From the NCBI GenBank assembly GCA_029244935.1, contig JAQWQF010000008.1:1-46927 (forward strand): a stretch of DNA of 46,927 bases, given 5' to 3'. This DNA comes from Methylophilaceae bacterium. Its GTDB lineage: Bacteria > Pseudomonadota > Gammaproteobacteria > Burkholderiales > Methylophilaceae. A program made the translations under genes and the position numbers. Position 1 is the first letter of the stretch. Each line of letters opens with the position of its first letter. Below the pieces are notes generated by a model that saw only the letters and a program-made list of their open reading frames with translations, was not told the DNA's origin and did not search any database. This document shows positions 7,126-16,555 of the stretch, piece by piece.

Positions 7126-8400
7126 TTATATAAATCCTTCCATAAGTTGAACATTTACTATACCCCCACAATCAATTGAGTTTTCATGAATTCCTAATAC
7201 AATAAAACAATTTGCTTGACTCATAGAGCTTAAAATTGCTGAACCTTGATGACCTGTAGGTTTAACCAACCATTCATTATTTCTTTGAAACAATACACCT
7301 CTTTGAAACTCCATGCGACCTGGTTTTTTAAAGATAGTTTCTGAAGTTTTTACTTCTAAAAGCGGTGGAGGCTGGTAATTAAATTCACCCATTAATACTT
7401 TGAGTTGTGGTTGAACGATTTGATAAAAAGAGACCATAGATGCTACAGGGTTGCCAGGCAAACCAAAATAATGCGTTTGATTAATTTTTCCGTAAGCTAA
7501 TGGTCGTCCTGGTTTAATTGATAGCTTCCAAAATAAGACTTCCCCAATATCATTTAAAACTTCTTTCATATAGTCTGCAGCTCCAACAGACACTCCTCCA
7601 CTTGTGATAATGACATCAACATCATCGGCAATTGATAACAAAGACTCTTTAATCTTTTTTTTATCATCCGGGATAATTCTAAGATTTATTATATCTGCAC
7701 CTATACTTTTTAACATTGCCTCGATAGTATGATTGTTGCTGTCATACACTTGACCAACTTTTAATATATTACCAACTTCTACTACCTCATCTCCAGTCGA
7801 AAAAAAAGCAACTCTTATTTGGCGGTATACATTAACTTTTGAGTGCCCTAGTGAGGAAAGCAGACCAATTTCAGACGGCCTAATAAGCTTACCTTTCTTT
7901 AAAATCAATTCACCTTTTTTTACATCTTCACCAATTTTTCTAATATTGGCACCTACTTTAGAGGTTTTATTTATTGAGATCTTATTATCCTCAAAAGTGA
8001 CTAATTCGATTGGAACGACTGTATTTCCACCTTTAGGAATTCTTGCCCCTGTCATAATTTGAAGTGCCTGACCTGGTAGAATATTTTTGTTCAAGGATTT
8101 CCCAGCGAACTCTAAACCTATAACATCAAGTGATGTGGGTGAATTTTCCTCTGGTTGATAAAAGACAAAGCCATCCATTGCTGAATTATCATAATTAGGT
8201 ACATCAATAGGAGAATAAATATCTTCCGATAAAATTTTTCCTAAAGAATCTCTAATGGGAATTGTAATCGTTTGATTCACTGGCTCAATAAATTGCTTAA
8301 TCCATTTTAGAGCATCTTGGTATTCCATAGCATTAGGATCATATTCAGTTAAACAGCCTGGATCTTTTGCTAACTTTTTTAGTGTAATTTTTTCTTCCAT
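7126..8400 (-). CDS. moeA: Molybdopterin molybdenumtransferase MoeA
   Basis: The 424-residue product inserts molybdate into adenylated molybdopterin in the last step of Moco synthesis. Recognisable motifs are VPNYDNSAMDGFVF near residue 70, ITSGGVSVGAADY in the MoCF-like domain, and KPGRPLAYG followed by FGLPGNPVASMVSF. The leader DPGCLTEYDPNAM before the first domain is a feature I recall from betaproteobacterial MoeA. It is the last gene of moaA-mobA-mobB-moeA (3-bp gap after mobB) and supports the divergently encoded molybdenum formate dehydrogenase. Confidence 0.95.
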   Translation of the reverse strand: MEEKITLKKLAKDPGCLTEYDPNAMEYQDALKWIKQFIEPVNQTITIPIRDSLGKILSEDIYSPIDVPNYDNSAMDGFVFYQPEENSPTSLDVIGLEFAGKSLNKNILPGQALQIMTGARIPKGGNTVVPIELVTFEDNKISINKTSKVGANIRKIGEDVKKGELILKKGKLIRPSEIGLLSSLGHSKVNVYRQIRVAFFSTGDEVVEVGNILKVGQVYDSNNHTIEAMLKSIGADIINLRIIPDDKKKIKESLLSIADDVDVIITSGGVSVGAADYMKEVLNDIGEVLFWKLSIKPGRPLAYGKINQTHYFGLPGNPVASMVSFYQIVQPQLKVLMGEFNYQPPPLLEVKTSETIFKKPGRMEFQRGVLFQRNNEWLVKPTGHQGSAILSSMSQANCFIVLGIHENSIDCGGIVNVQLMEGFI

Positions 8401-8403
8401 TAT

Positions 8404-8919
8404 CTACTTAATTAAATTTAATATGAATTTACAGACCTCTTTAGGGTTATTAATATTTAATGAGGTAATCATTTCCTTATCATTGGTATCTGTTGCTATA
8501 GCGATGATGCTTTTATTACTAGTATAAAGTTTTTCTTTTGATATACCTTTTCGAAAAACTTCAATCTTTTTATACGGTAATGTTTTTAATCCTTCTATTA
8601 AAATCATATCAACATGTTGGTCCATTTGCTCGATCATACAGTCAATGTCACTTTTATTCTTATGATCTTCTGTAATTAATACAGAACGCTCTGGGTTTAG
8701 AACGAGAGTTTGATAGCCACCAGATTTTCTCAATCTATAGCTATCTTTTCCTGGAGTGTCAATGTCAAAGCTGTGATGAGCATGTTTTACAACTGAAATC
8801 ACAAGACCATTGAGTTTAAGCATTGGAATAATTTTTTCAAGTAAGGTTGTTTTTCCACTTCCGCTTGACGACGAACAGAACCCAAGAATTAATGGCTTTG
8901 TCTTTTTATTATGGCTCAA
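8404..8919 (-). CDS. mobB: Molybdopterin-guanine dinucleotide biosynthesis adaptor MobB
   Basis: This is a 171-residue P-loop GTP-binding protein that assists MobA in forming the guanine dinucleotide form of Moco. Walker A SSGSGKTT is at about 18-25. The VKHAHHSFDIDTPGKDSYRLRKSG stretch and LIEGLKTLPYKKIEVFR are characteristic of MobB. Its start overlaps the end of mobA by 11 bp, and moeA follows after 3 bp. MobB is not strictly essential in other bacteria, so retention in a compact genome is notable but unexplained. Confidence 0.93.
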   Translation of the reverse strand: MSHNKKTKPLILGFCSSSSGSGKTTLLEKIIPMLKLNGLVISVVKHAHHSFDIDTPGKDSYRLRKSGGYQTLVLNPERSVLITEDHKNKSDIDCMIEQMDQHVDMILIEGLKTLPYKKIEVFRKGISKEKLYTSNKSIIAIATDTNDKEMITSLNINNPKEVCKFILNLIK

Positions 8920-9475
8920 TTTTTTTTAGATCCTTCTTATTATTTATATTGTAGAATTCTTTTGGATTATCAAATACTACTGTTTCAAAATTATTTTGAT
9001 TAATCCAGTCTGTTATTTTCTTTTTCTTACTAAAGATAAATGCCTTCAATCCTTCTAATGCAGATTTATGACACAAGCTAAATACGGGTTCAATTTCCCC
9101 ATTCACCATAGGGACAATAATAACGCTACGTGTATTTTTAGTTTTTTCGAATAACTTTTTAACTAAATTGCAAGGTAATAGAGGTGTATCAGTTGGACAA
9201 AATTGTACCCACTCAGTTTGAGCTGATTTTAATCCGGTATAAATACCTACTAAAGGCCCAGCATCTGAAAGTAGCTCATCTCTGAATTGTTGATCTTTAG
9301 GAAATTGCTCAAGAAAAACATTACTATTAATCCATACTTTATTTACTTGGGGACTCAATCTGTCATGAACATGCTCAATCAGCAGTTTTTTCTTGAATAC
9401 AACCAAAGACTTATTTGTTCCCATTCGGCTAGAAGCACCTCCAGCAAGGATTACTCCATCAATTAACTTTGTCAA
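8909..9475 (-). CDS. mobA: Molybdenum cofactor guanylyltransferase MobA
   Basis: The product is a 188-residue nucleotidyltransferase that adds GMP to Mo-molybdopterin, making the MGD cofactor used by DMSO-reductase-family enzymes such as formate dehydrogenase. The N-terminal GTP-binding signature GVILAGGASSRMGTNKSL is intact, as are FRDELLSDAGPLVGIYTGL and CPTDTPLLP. It abuts moaA with no spacer and overlaps mobB, so the genes are co-transcribed. Confidence 0.94.
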   Translation of the reverse strand: MTKLIDGVILAGGASSRMGTNKSLVVFKKKLLIEHVHDRLSPQVNKVWINSNVFLEQFPKDQQFRDELLSDAGPLVGIYTGLKSAQTEWVQFCPTDTPLLPCNLVKKLFEKTKNTRSVIIVPMVNGEIEPVFSLCHKSALEGLKAFIFSKKKKITDWINQNNFETVVFDNPKEFYNINNKKDLKKIEP

Positions 9476-10468
9476 TTAACCACCTGTATGAGACATAAAA
9501 CGAATAACAGCTGGCTTTTCTTTACTTAAATCAAATTCATGAGATTTTGGTTTTATTTTCATGCTATTGATTATTGCATCCTTAATAGGATCGTCATTAT
9601 TAGGAAATAATCGCAGAAGAGGCATTAACTCAATTTTAGTTTCTTGTCCTAAGCATAAAAATAACTCCCCCTTACAACTTATTCTTATTCTATTACAGTC
9701 GCTACAGAAATTATGGCTATGTGGAGATATTAATCCTATTTTTGTATTTGTATTCTTTATTGACCAATACTTTGCTGGCCCACCTGTTTTGTATAATGTA
9801 TCTTCTAGGTCGAAGTTTTCATCTAATTTTTTGAATATTTCATCATTACTAATAGATGTTATTTTTCTTTCATAATTAGTTGCACCTAAAGGCATCTCCT
9901 CAATAAATGATAAGTCTAAACCTCGTTTAATAGCAAAATTTGTTAAATCAAAGATTTCAGAATCATTAATATCTCGCATCAACACAGTATTTAATTTAAT
10001 TTTATCAAAACCTACATTAAGTGCATGATCAATTCCATTAACTACTTGGTCGAGGTTACCAATACGAGTCATTTTCTTAAATGTAAGAGGATTTAGACTA
10101 TCTAAACTAATATTTATTCTCTTAACTCCAGCCTCTTTTAGCATTTGAGCCTTATGAATTAACTGACTTCCATTAGTTGTTAAAGTTAAATCTACTATGT
10201 TTTTATTTTTTGAAAGATTGTGAAATAGAGAGTCTATGTTTTTTCTTACTAGAGGCTCGCCCCCAGTAATTCTTATTTTTGTAACACCTAAGGTGGTGAA
10301 AATATTTGCCAGACGATTTATCTCTTCCAGAGTAAGTACGTCATTCCTAGGTAAGAATTTTATTTTTTCGGACATACAGTAGATACAGCGAAAGTCGCAT
10401 CTATCTGTTACAGAAATTCTAATATAATTAATAGTTCTATTGAACTGATCTATCAAATTTGTAGTCAT
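9476..10468 (-). CDS. moaA: GTP 3',8-cyclase MoaA (radical SAM, first Moco step)
   Basis: The 330-residue product converts GTP to the cyclic intermediate that MoaC turns into cPMP. The N-terminal radical-SAM cluster CX3CX2C is C24, C28, C31. The second C-terminal [4Fe-4S] ligand set appears as CSDCNRIRISC. The chain ends in Gly-Gly, the conserved tail needed for activity in this family. It is the first gene of the minus-strand Moco operon and faces fdsG across a 112-bp promoter region. moaB, moaC, moaD and moaE are not in this window. Confidence 0.96.
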   Translation of the reverse strand: MTTNLIDQFNRTINYIRISVTDRCDFRCIYCMSEKIKFLPRNDVLTLEEINRLANIFTTLGVTKIRITGGEPLVRKNIDSLFHNLSKNKNIVDLTLTTNGSQLIHKAQMLKEAGVKRINISLDSLNPLTFKKMTRIGNLDQVVNGIDHALNVGFDKIKLNTVLMRDINDSEIFDLTNFAIKRGLDLSFIEEMPLGATNYERKITSISNDEIFKKLDENFDLEDTLYKTGGPAKYWSIKNTNTKIGLISPHSHNFCSDCNRIRISCKGELFLCLGQETKIELMPLLRLFPNNDDPIKDAIINSMKIKPKSHEFDLSKEKPAVIRFMSHTGG

Positions 10469-10533
10469 ATAAATGTTATTTTAAATTATGATAATAGTGT
10501 ATTTTTTAATATCATTACCCTTTAATCTTAAAG

Positions 10534-10539
10534 TATAAT
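10534..10539 (+). promoter_or_regulatory. Candidate -10 box for the fds operon
   Basis: TATAAT lies about 40 bp before the fdsG start, within the 112-bp gap between the divergent moaA and fdsG genes. The -35 region is poor (AT-rich without TTGACA-like sequence), which would fit an activated promoter. It is the most plausible start for fdsGBA-fdhD-fdsD. Confidence 0.4.
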
Positions 10540-10580
10540 TAGACTTTATAAAAATTACAGCATTTAATAGCAATAAAACT

Positions 10581-11057
10581 ATGACATTAACTGAAATACA
10601 AATAAAAAAAATAGAACAGCACGTCTCAGCATTTAAAGATACTCCTGGCGCATTACTTCCGCTAATGCATGCAATTCAGGATGATTTAGGGTATGTGCCT
10701 GAGGATTCTTATCCAATAATTTCAAAAGCTTATAATTTATCAATTGCTGAAATACATGGCTTTGTAACTTTTTATCACCATTTTAGAACGCATCCAGTTG
10801 GAAAAAACATATTACAAGTGTGCCGGGCAGAATCATGCCAAGCAATGGGCGGCGATGAAATTGAAATGTATTGTAAAAATACTTTAGGAATTGATTACCA
10901 CCAAACTACAGATGATAATGCAATTACATTAGAGCCAATTTATTGCCTAGGAAATTGTGCATGTTCTCCAGCGGTAATGATTAATGATAACGTTATTGGC
11001 AGAGTATCAAAGAAGAAAATTGACGATATTATTCAAATGACTAAAGAAAAATCATGA
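10581..11057 (+). CDS. fdsG: NAD-dependent formate dehydrogenase gamma subunit FdsG
   Basis: This 158-residue NuoE-like protein carries a thioredoxin-fold [2Fe-2S] cluster. The ligands C81, C86, C122 and C126 sit in CRAESC and CLGNCAC. Within the soluble cytoplasmic Fds complex it forms an electron-transfer module with FdsB. It is the first gene of the operon and overlaps fdsB by 4 bp (ATGA). NuoE itself is an alternative, but the neighbouring FdsA, FdhD and FdsD settle the assignment. Confidence 0.95.
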   Translation: MTLTEIQIKKIEQHVSAFKDTPGALLPLMHAIQDDLGYVPEDSYPIISKAYNLSIAEIHGFVTFYHHFRTHPVGKNILQVCRAESCQAMGGDEIEMYCKNTLGIDYHQTTDDNAITLEPIYCLGNCACSPAVMINDNVIGRVSKKKIDDIIQMTKEKS

Positions 11058-12607
11058 CCTCGAAAATTTATATACCTATAGATTCAACTGCTCTTTCCCT
11101 TGGTGCTGAGGAAGTTTATCGCGCTATCTTACTAGAGTCTAAAAATAGAAATCTTGAGATAGAAATTGTTAGAAATGGCTCCCGAGGTTTATTTTTTTTA
11201 GAGCCCTTAGTTGAAGTAGAAACAAATAAAGGAAGACTGGCTTATGGTCCAGTAGATGTTTCTGACGTGCCATCTTTATTTGATAGTGAGTTTTTCTTAG
11301 GTAAGTCTCACGAATTATCTTTAGGTCTAACAGAAGAAATTGACTGGCTAAAAAAACAGGAGCGATTAACATATGCGCGGGTTGGTATTACAGACCCAAT
11401 AGATATTATTGATTATGAAAAATATGATGGATTTAAAGGTTTAAAGAATGCAATCAAATTAGATCCTCAGCTGATTGTAAAAGAAGTAACTGATTCTGGG
11501 TTGAGAGGACGAGGTGGAGCAGCTTTTCCAACGGGTATCAAATGGCAAACAGTTCTTGACACCCCATCAGAAAAAAAATATATCGTGTGTAATGCTGATG
11601 AAGGAGATTCTGGAACTTACTCTGACAGAATGATCATGGAAAATGATCCTTTTGTTTTAATCGAAGGTATGATTATTGCTGGGATAGCTGTAGGGGCAGA
11701 TAAGGGTTATATTTATCTCCGTTCAGAATATCCTCATGCACTTGCTGTTCTGAATAAAGCTATTAATATTGCAAAAGAAAAAAATTATCTAGGTAATAAT
11801 ATTTTAGGAACAAACTATAATTTTGAATTAGAAGTGACTCGAGCAGCAGGGGCTTATATTTGTGGTGAAGAAACTTCATTGTTAGAAAGCTTGGAGGGTA
11901 AAAGAGGTATGGTTCGTTACAAGCCTCCATTACCTGCGATAGAGGGACTATATGGAAAACCAACTGTTGTTAATAATGTTATTTCTCTAGCTACTGTGCC
12001 AATTATTATGGATAAAGGCGCAGCTTATTATGCAGATTTCGGTGTAGGGCGTTCAAAAGGAACACTTCCTATTCAATTGGCTGGTAATTTAAAAAAAACA
12101 GGATTAATTGAAAAAGCTTTTGGAATAACGTTAAAAGAACTTTTATATGATTTTGGTGGTGGGTCAGCAACTGGAAAGCCAATTAAAGCTGTTCAGGTTG
12201 GTGGTCCTTTAGGAGCTTTTTTACCAGAAGCTCAATTTGATATTCCTTTAGATTATGAAAAGTTTAGCGAAATAAAAGCAGTTGTTGGTCACGGTGGAAT
12301 TGTTGCATTTGATAGTAGTGCTGACATGTCAAAATTAGCTCGGTATTCATTTGAATTTTGTGCGATTGAGTCTTGTGGAAAGTGTACTCCATGTAGGATT
12401 GGTTCGACGCGGGGTATGGAAGTTATCGACAAAATAAAATCGGGTAAAGAACAAGAAAAGAATATAAAACTATTAAGAGATCTAGGTGATACTATGGTTG
12501 ATGGATCACTTTGCGCCATGGGAGGAATGACTCCATTTCCGGTAATTAGTGCGCTAAATTTCTTCCCACAGGATTTTGGGGTTGAAAAGAAAGAAACTTC
12601 GGCATAA
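11054..12607 (+). CDS. fdsB: NAD-dependent formate dehydrogenase beta subunit FdsB (FMN, NAD site)
   Basis: The 517-residue NuoF-like diaphorase subunit has a thioredoxin-like N-terminal domain of about 100 residues and then the FMN/NADH-binding core starting at [14 protein letters not shown]. It includes [14 protein letters not shown] and the [4Fe-4S] ligands in [16 protein letters not shown]. It passes electrons from formate to NAD+, producing NADH. The gene overlaps fdsG by 4 bp; fdsA follows after 42 bp. Length and domain order match FdsB rather than NuoF, which lacks the fused N-terminal domain. Confidence 0.95.
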   Translation: MTSKIYIPIDSTALSLGAEEVYRAILLESKNRNLEIEIVRNGSRGLFFLEPLVEVETNKGRLAYGPVDVSDVPSLFDSEFFLGKSHELSLGLTEEIDWLKKQERLTYARVGITDPIDIIDYEKYDGFKGLKNAIKLDPQLIVKEVTDSGLRGRGGAAFPTGIKWQTVLDTPSEKKYIVCNADEGDSGTYSDRMIMENDPFVLIEGMIIAGIAVGADKGYIYLRSEYPHALAVLNKAINIAKEKNYLGNNILGTNYNFELEVTRAAGAYICGEETSLLESLEGKRGMVRYKPPLPAIEGLYGKPTVVNNVISLATVPIIMDKGAAYYADFGVGRSKGTLPIQLAGNLKKTGLIEKAFGITLKELLYDFGGGSATGKPIKAVQVGGPLGAFLPEAQFDIPLDYEKFSEIKAVVGHGGIVAFDSSADMSKLARYSFEFCAIESCGKCTPCRIGSTRGMEVIDKIKSGKEQEKNIKLLRDLGDTMVDGSLCAMGGMTPFPVISALNFFPQDFGVEKKETSA

Positions 12608-12649
12608 AATTGAAAATAATTGATTTAAATTAATGGCTTACTAAAAAAT

Positions 12650-15493
12650 ATGGATGATACAAAAGATTTCGGCACCCCAAAGAAAAACTCTGAAAAGTTA
12701 GTAACACTTTCCATTGATGGAATAGATATTTCTGTGCCTGAAGGCAGTTCATTGATGAGGGCTGCATCTGAAGCCGGTATTAGTGTCCCAAAGTTATGTG
12801 CAACTGATAGCCTAGACCCCTTTGGTTCATGTCGTTTATGCTTAGTAGAAATTGAAGGTCGACGCGGCTATCCAGCCTCATGCACCACTCCAGTTGCTGA
12901 AGGACTTAAAGTATCTACCCAAACTCCAAAACTAGAAGATTTAAGAAGGGGAGTGATGGAGCTTTATATTTCAGATCATCCTCTAGATTGCCTTACTTGT
13001 GCTACAAACGGTGATTGTGAGCTTCAAGATATGGCAGGAGCAGTGGGATTAAGAGATGTTCGTTATGGTTATGAAGGCGAAAATCATTTAGATTCGGCAA
13101 AAGATGAAACTAATCCTTATTTTACTTTTGATCCATCAAAATGCATTGTGTGTTCTAGATGTGTAAGGGCTTGTGAGGAAGTTCAAGGAACATATGCATT
13201 AACTATTGACGGAAGAGGATTTGAGTCAAAAGTATCTGCTGGAAATAAAGACTTTATGGATTCAGAGTGTGTTTCTTGTGGAGCCTGTGTTCAGGCTTGT
13301 CCAACAGCAACATTAATTGAAAAATCTATTGTGGATCATGGTACGCCTGATAGATCCGTTACTACAACATGCGCCTACTGTGGTGTAGGTTGCTCATTTA
13401 ATGCAGAATTACAGGGTGATAAAGTTGTTAGAATGACTCCAAATAAAGATGGTGGAGCAAATCATGGCCACTCCTGTGTAAAAGGAAGGTTCGCTTGGGG
13501 TTATACAACTCATAAAGACAGAATTACTACACCTATGATTCGTAAAAGTATAAAAGATCCATGGCAGCAAGCAACATGGGATGAAGCAATTAATTATGCG
13601 GCTTCAGAGATTAAAAGAATACAAAAAAAATATGGTTTTGATTCTGTTGGGGCAATTTCTTCATCAAGGTGTACTAATGAAGAAACTTACTTAATGCAAA
13701 AGATTGTTAGGGCAGGATTTGGTAATAATAATATCGATACATGTGCAAGAGTTTGTCATTCACCAACTGGATATGGTCTAAAACAAACAATTGGCGAGTC
13801 ATCTGGAACACAAAATTTTGATTCAGTCATGAAGTCTGATGTGATTGTATTGATTGGAGCTAATCCAACTGATGGCCATCCTGTTTTTGCTTCACAAATG
13901 AAAAGACGTCTTAGGGAAGGTGCAAAACTAATAGTAATTGATCCACGTGAAATTGATTTAGTTAAAAATACACCACATGTTAAAGCTGATTTTCATTTAA
14001 AACTTAAGCCTGGAACAAATGTAGCGATCATAAACGCAATTGCACATGTGATTGCAACAGAAAAGTTGATGGATAACGAGTTTATCAAATCTAGATGTGA
14101 AGATGAGGCATATAACTATTGGTATGATTTTGTATCTGAAGAGAGAAATTCACCTGAGACACTTGAATCTGAAACTGGCGTTCATCCAGAAACAATTCGT
14201 CGGGCTGCTAGGCTCTTTGCAACAGGTGGTAATGGTGCAATTTATTATGGTTTAGGTGTAACTGAGCATAGCCAAGGGTCAACAATGGTTATGGGAATCG
14301 CTAACCTAGCAATGGCAACTGGTAATATTGGACGTGAAGGTGTTGGAATTAATCCATTGCGCGGACAAAATAATGTTCAAGGTGCTTGTGATATGGGCTC
14401 ATTCCCACATGAATTTCCTGGGTATAGACATGTATCTGACTTATCAACTCGTGCTTTATTTGAGAATGCATGGGACACAAAGTTATATGATGAGCCAGGA
14501 CTAAGGATCCCTAATATGTTAGATCAGGCAATATCTGGAAGCTTTAAAGCTGTATATTGTGAAGGGGAAGATATAGCACAATCAGATCCTGATACTCAGC
14601 ATGTCACAAATGCTCTTGAGTCTATGGAATGTGTAATTGTTCAAGATTTATTTCTTAATGAAACTGCAATGTATGCACATGTATTTTTTCCAGGGTCATC
14701 TTTTTTAGAAAAGAATGGCACATTTACCAATGCAGAAAGAAGAATATCTCGAGTAAGAAAAGTAATGGCTCCCAAAAATGGATACGAGGATTGGGAAATT
14801 ACTGCCATGCTTTCAAAAGCACTTGGCTATCCAATGAATTATAAGCATGCCAGTGAAATAATGGATGAAATTGCTATGTTAACGCCAACCTTTAAAGGTG
14901 TTAGCTTTGATAAGATTGATGAATTAGGCAGTATTCAATGGCCATGTAATGATGAGCATCCTCAGGGAACTCCCACCATGCATGTTGATGAGTTTGTTAG
15001 GGGTAAAGGAAAATTCTTTATTACAGAATATATCCCTACTACGGAAAGAGTAAATAATAAATACCCACTAATCCTCACCACAGGACGTATTCTTGCACAT
15101 TATAATGTTGGTGCACAAACTAGAAGGACTGATAATATTAACTGGCATGATGAAGATCAAATAGAGATTCATCCACATGATGCAAATGATAGAGGCATAA
15201 AAGAAGGAGATTGGGTTGGAATAAATAGTCGTGCAGGAGATACAGTATTGAGAGTAAAGATAACTGATCGTGTTCAACCTGGAGTTGTATACACTACTTT
15301 CCACCACCCCGTATCTGGAGCTAATGTTATTACAACTGATAATTCAGACTGGGCAACTAATTGTCCTGAATTTAAGGTAACAGCAGTCCAGGTGTCAAAA
15401 GTATCTCAGCCCTCGGAATGGCAAAAAAATTACAAGAATTTTAGTGAAAAACAAAAAGAATTTGTAAAAGAAGATTCAGAAAAAGTCATGTAG
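12650..15493 (+). CDS. fdsA: NAD-dependent formate dehydrogenase alpha subunit FdsA (Mo-bisMGD)
   Basis: The product is a 947-residue catalytic subunit that oxidises formate to CO2. Visible clusters in order are the N-terminal [2Fe-2S] (C50, C61, C64, C78), a His-Cys [4Fe-4S] (H110, C114, C117, C123), two ferredoxin-type [4Fe-4S] (C165, C168, C171, C175 and C207, C210, C213, C217), and one at the Mo domain (C241, C244, C248, C276). The predicted Mo ligand is C369 in RVCHSPTGYG, followed by H370, so this is a cysteine rather than a selenocysteine enzyme. All expected ligands are present. fdhD follows after 8 bp. Confidence 0.97.
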   Translation: MDDTKDFGTPKKNSEKLVTLSIDGIDISVPEGSSLMRAASEAGISVPKLCATDSLDPFGSCRLCLVEIEGRRGYPASCTTPVAEGLKVSTQTPKLEDLRRGVMELYISDHPLDCLTCATNGDCELQDMAGAVGLRDVRYGYEGENHLDSAKDETNPYFTFDPSKCIVCSRCVRACEEVQGTYALTIDGRGFESKVSAGNKDFMDSECVSCGACVQACPTATLIEKSIVDHGTPDRSVTTTCAYCGVGCSFNAELQGDKVVRMTPNKDGGANHGHSCVKGRFAWGYTTHKDRITTPMIRKSIKDPWQQATWDEAINYAASEIKRIQKKYGFDSVGAISSSRCTNEETYLMQKIVRAGFGNNNIDTCARVCHSPTGYGLKQTIGESSGTQNFDSVMKSDVIVLIGANPTDGHPVFASQMKRRLREGAKLIVIDPREIDLVKNTPHVKADFHLKLKPGTNVAIINAIAHVIATEKLMDNEFIKSRCEDEAYNYWYDFVSEERNSPETLESETGVHPETIRRAARLFATGGNGAIYYGLGVTEHSQGSTMVMGIANLAMATGNIGREGVGINPLRGQNNVQGACDMGSFPHEFPGYRHVSDLSTRALFENAWDTKLYDEPGLRIPNMLDQAISGSFKAVYCEGEDIAQSDPDTQHVTNALESMECVIVQDLFLNETAMYAHVFFPGSSFLEKNGTFTNAERRISRVRKVMAPKNGYEDWEITAMLSKALGYPMNYKHASEIMDEIAMLTPTFKGVSFDKIDELGSIQWPCNDEHPQGTPTMHVDEFVRGKGKFFITEYIPTTERVNNKYPLILTTGRILAHYNVGAQTRRTDNINWHDEDQIEIHPHDANDRGIKEGDWVGINSRAGDTVLRVKITDRVQPGVVYTTFHHPVSGANVITTDNSDWATNCPEFKVTAVQVSKVSQPSEWQKNYKNFSEKQKEFVKEDSEKVM

Positions 15494-15501
15494 GCTAATA
15501 G

Positions 15502-16320
15502 GTGAGCCAGAAAAAATTAATTCAAACTAAAAGCTCATCATTAGAGTTTATGGCTTACAAGAATCAGTCTAAAAAAAGCTCAGAAGAAACTCTTGCAGAA
15601 GAAACTCCAATAGCATTTGTTTATAATGGAATATCACATGTAGTGATGATGGCATCACCAAATGATCTTGAAGATTTTGCGCTGGGATTTTCTATTACCG
15701 AAGAAATTATTAACTCACCTACTGATTTTTATTCAGTAGAAATTAACTATATAAATGATGGGATTGAACTTAAGATCGAGATTTCATCTGAATGCTTTGC
15801 TTATCTTAAAGAAAAAAGACGAAACTTAACAGGAAGAACAGGATGTGGATTATGTGGAGCAGAGTCGCTTACTCAAGTAATAAAATATAAAAAGAATAAG
15901 ATAATAAGCCATGAAAAATTCAGCCACGATCAAATAAGATATGCTCTTGATCAATTTTCAAGTAATCAAATATTACAAAAGAAAACAGGTGCGACCCATG
16001 CTACTGCCATATGCAATAATTTAGGAAAAATTTTGTTAATTCGTGAAGATGTAGGAAGGCACAATGCGTTTGACAAACTAATTGGCGCTGCAATAAAACA
16101 AAGGGTATCTAGTAAAAATTCTTTTGTTATTACATCTAGTAGAGCAAGCTATGAGATGATTCAGAAATTATCATATCTTAATTTAAGATTGATTGCCGCT
16201 ATTTCTGCTCCGACTGCGCTAGCTGTAAGATTGGCAGATAAAATTGGTATAACATTAATTGGGTTTGCAAGAGAAGATCGCTATACGATCTATAGCCACA
16301 AGGAAAGGATAATAGAGTAA
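15502..16320 (+). CDS. fdhD: Formate dehydrogenase sulfurtransferase FdhD
   Basis: The 272-residue accessory protein transfers sulfur to the Mo-bisMGD cofactor before insertion into formate dehydrogenase. The sulfur-carrying CxxC pair is C115 and C118 in RTGCGLCGAES, and the C-terminal GFAREDRYTIYSH is conserved. It is read from a GTG codon at 15502, 8 bp after the fdsA stop; no better ATG precedes the conserved region. It lies inside the fds operon, between fdsA and fdsD, as in the classic fdsGBACD order. Confidence 0.96.
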   Translation: MSQKKLIQTKSSSLEFMAYKNQSKKSSEETLAEETPIAFVYNGISHVVMMASPNDLEDFALGFSITEEIINSPTDFYSVEINYINDGIELKIEISSECFAYLKEKRRNLTGRTGCGLCGAESLTQVIKYKKNKIISHEKFSHDQIRYALDQFSSNQILQKKTGATHATAICNNLGKILLIREDVGRHNAFDKLIGAAIKQRVSSKNSFVITSSRASYEMIQKLSYLNLRLIAAISAPTALAVRLADKIGITLIGFAREDRYTIYSHKERIIE

Positions 16321-16329
16321 AATCACGGC

Positions 16330-16554
16330 ATGAAAGATAACACTTTAATAGCAATGGCAAACCAGATAGGAGCTTTTTTTAAAAGCTATCCTGATAAAGA
16401 GCAAGCAACAAAAGACATAGCTGGACATCTAAATAAATTTTGGCCACCTGTGATGCGAAAAAAAATAGTTGAAATTATTACATCGGAGAATTTTAAGAAT
16501 GATGATCTAGATCAGATGGTTATTAAAGCAATAAAAAAATATTTAAAGCACTAA
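16330..16554 (+). CDS. fdsD: Formate dehydrogenase delta subunit FdsD
   Basis: This small 74-residue protein closes the fds operon. The pattern IAMANQIGAFFKSYPD, then HLNKFWPPVMRKKI, matches the FdsD family, a structural or assembly subunit of NAD-dependent formate dehydrogenases. It starts 9 bp after fdhD. Its stop codon is one base away from the stop of the convergent glycosyltransferase gene, so there is no room for an intrinsic terminator. Confidence 0.92.
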   Translation: MKDNTLIAMANQIGAFFKSYPDKEQATKDIAGHLNKFWPPVMRKKIVEIITSENFKNDDLDQMVIKAIKKYLKH

Positions 16555-16555
16555 T

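Noticed and set aside
11169-11372. Small antisense frames within fdsB
   Set aside because: They are low-complexity shadows opposite a well-supported gene.
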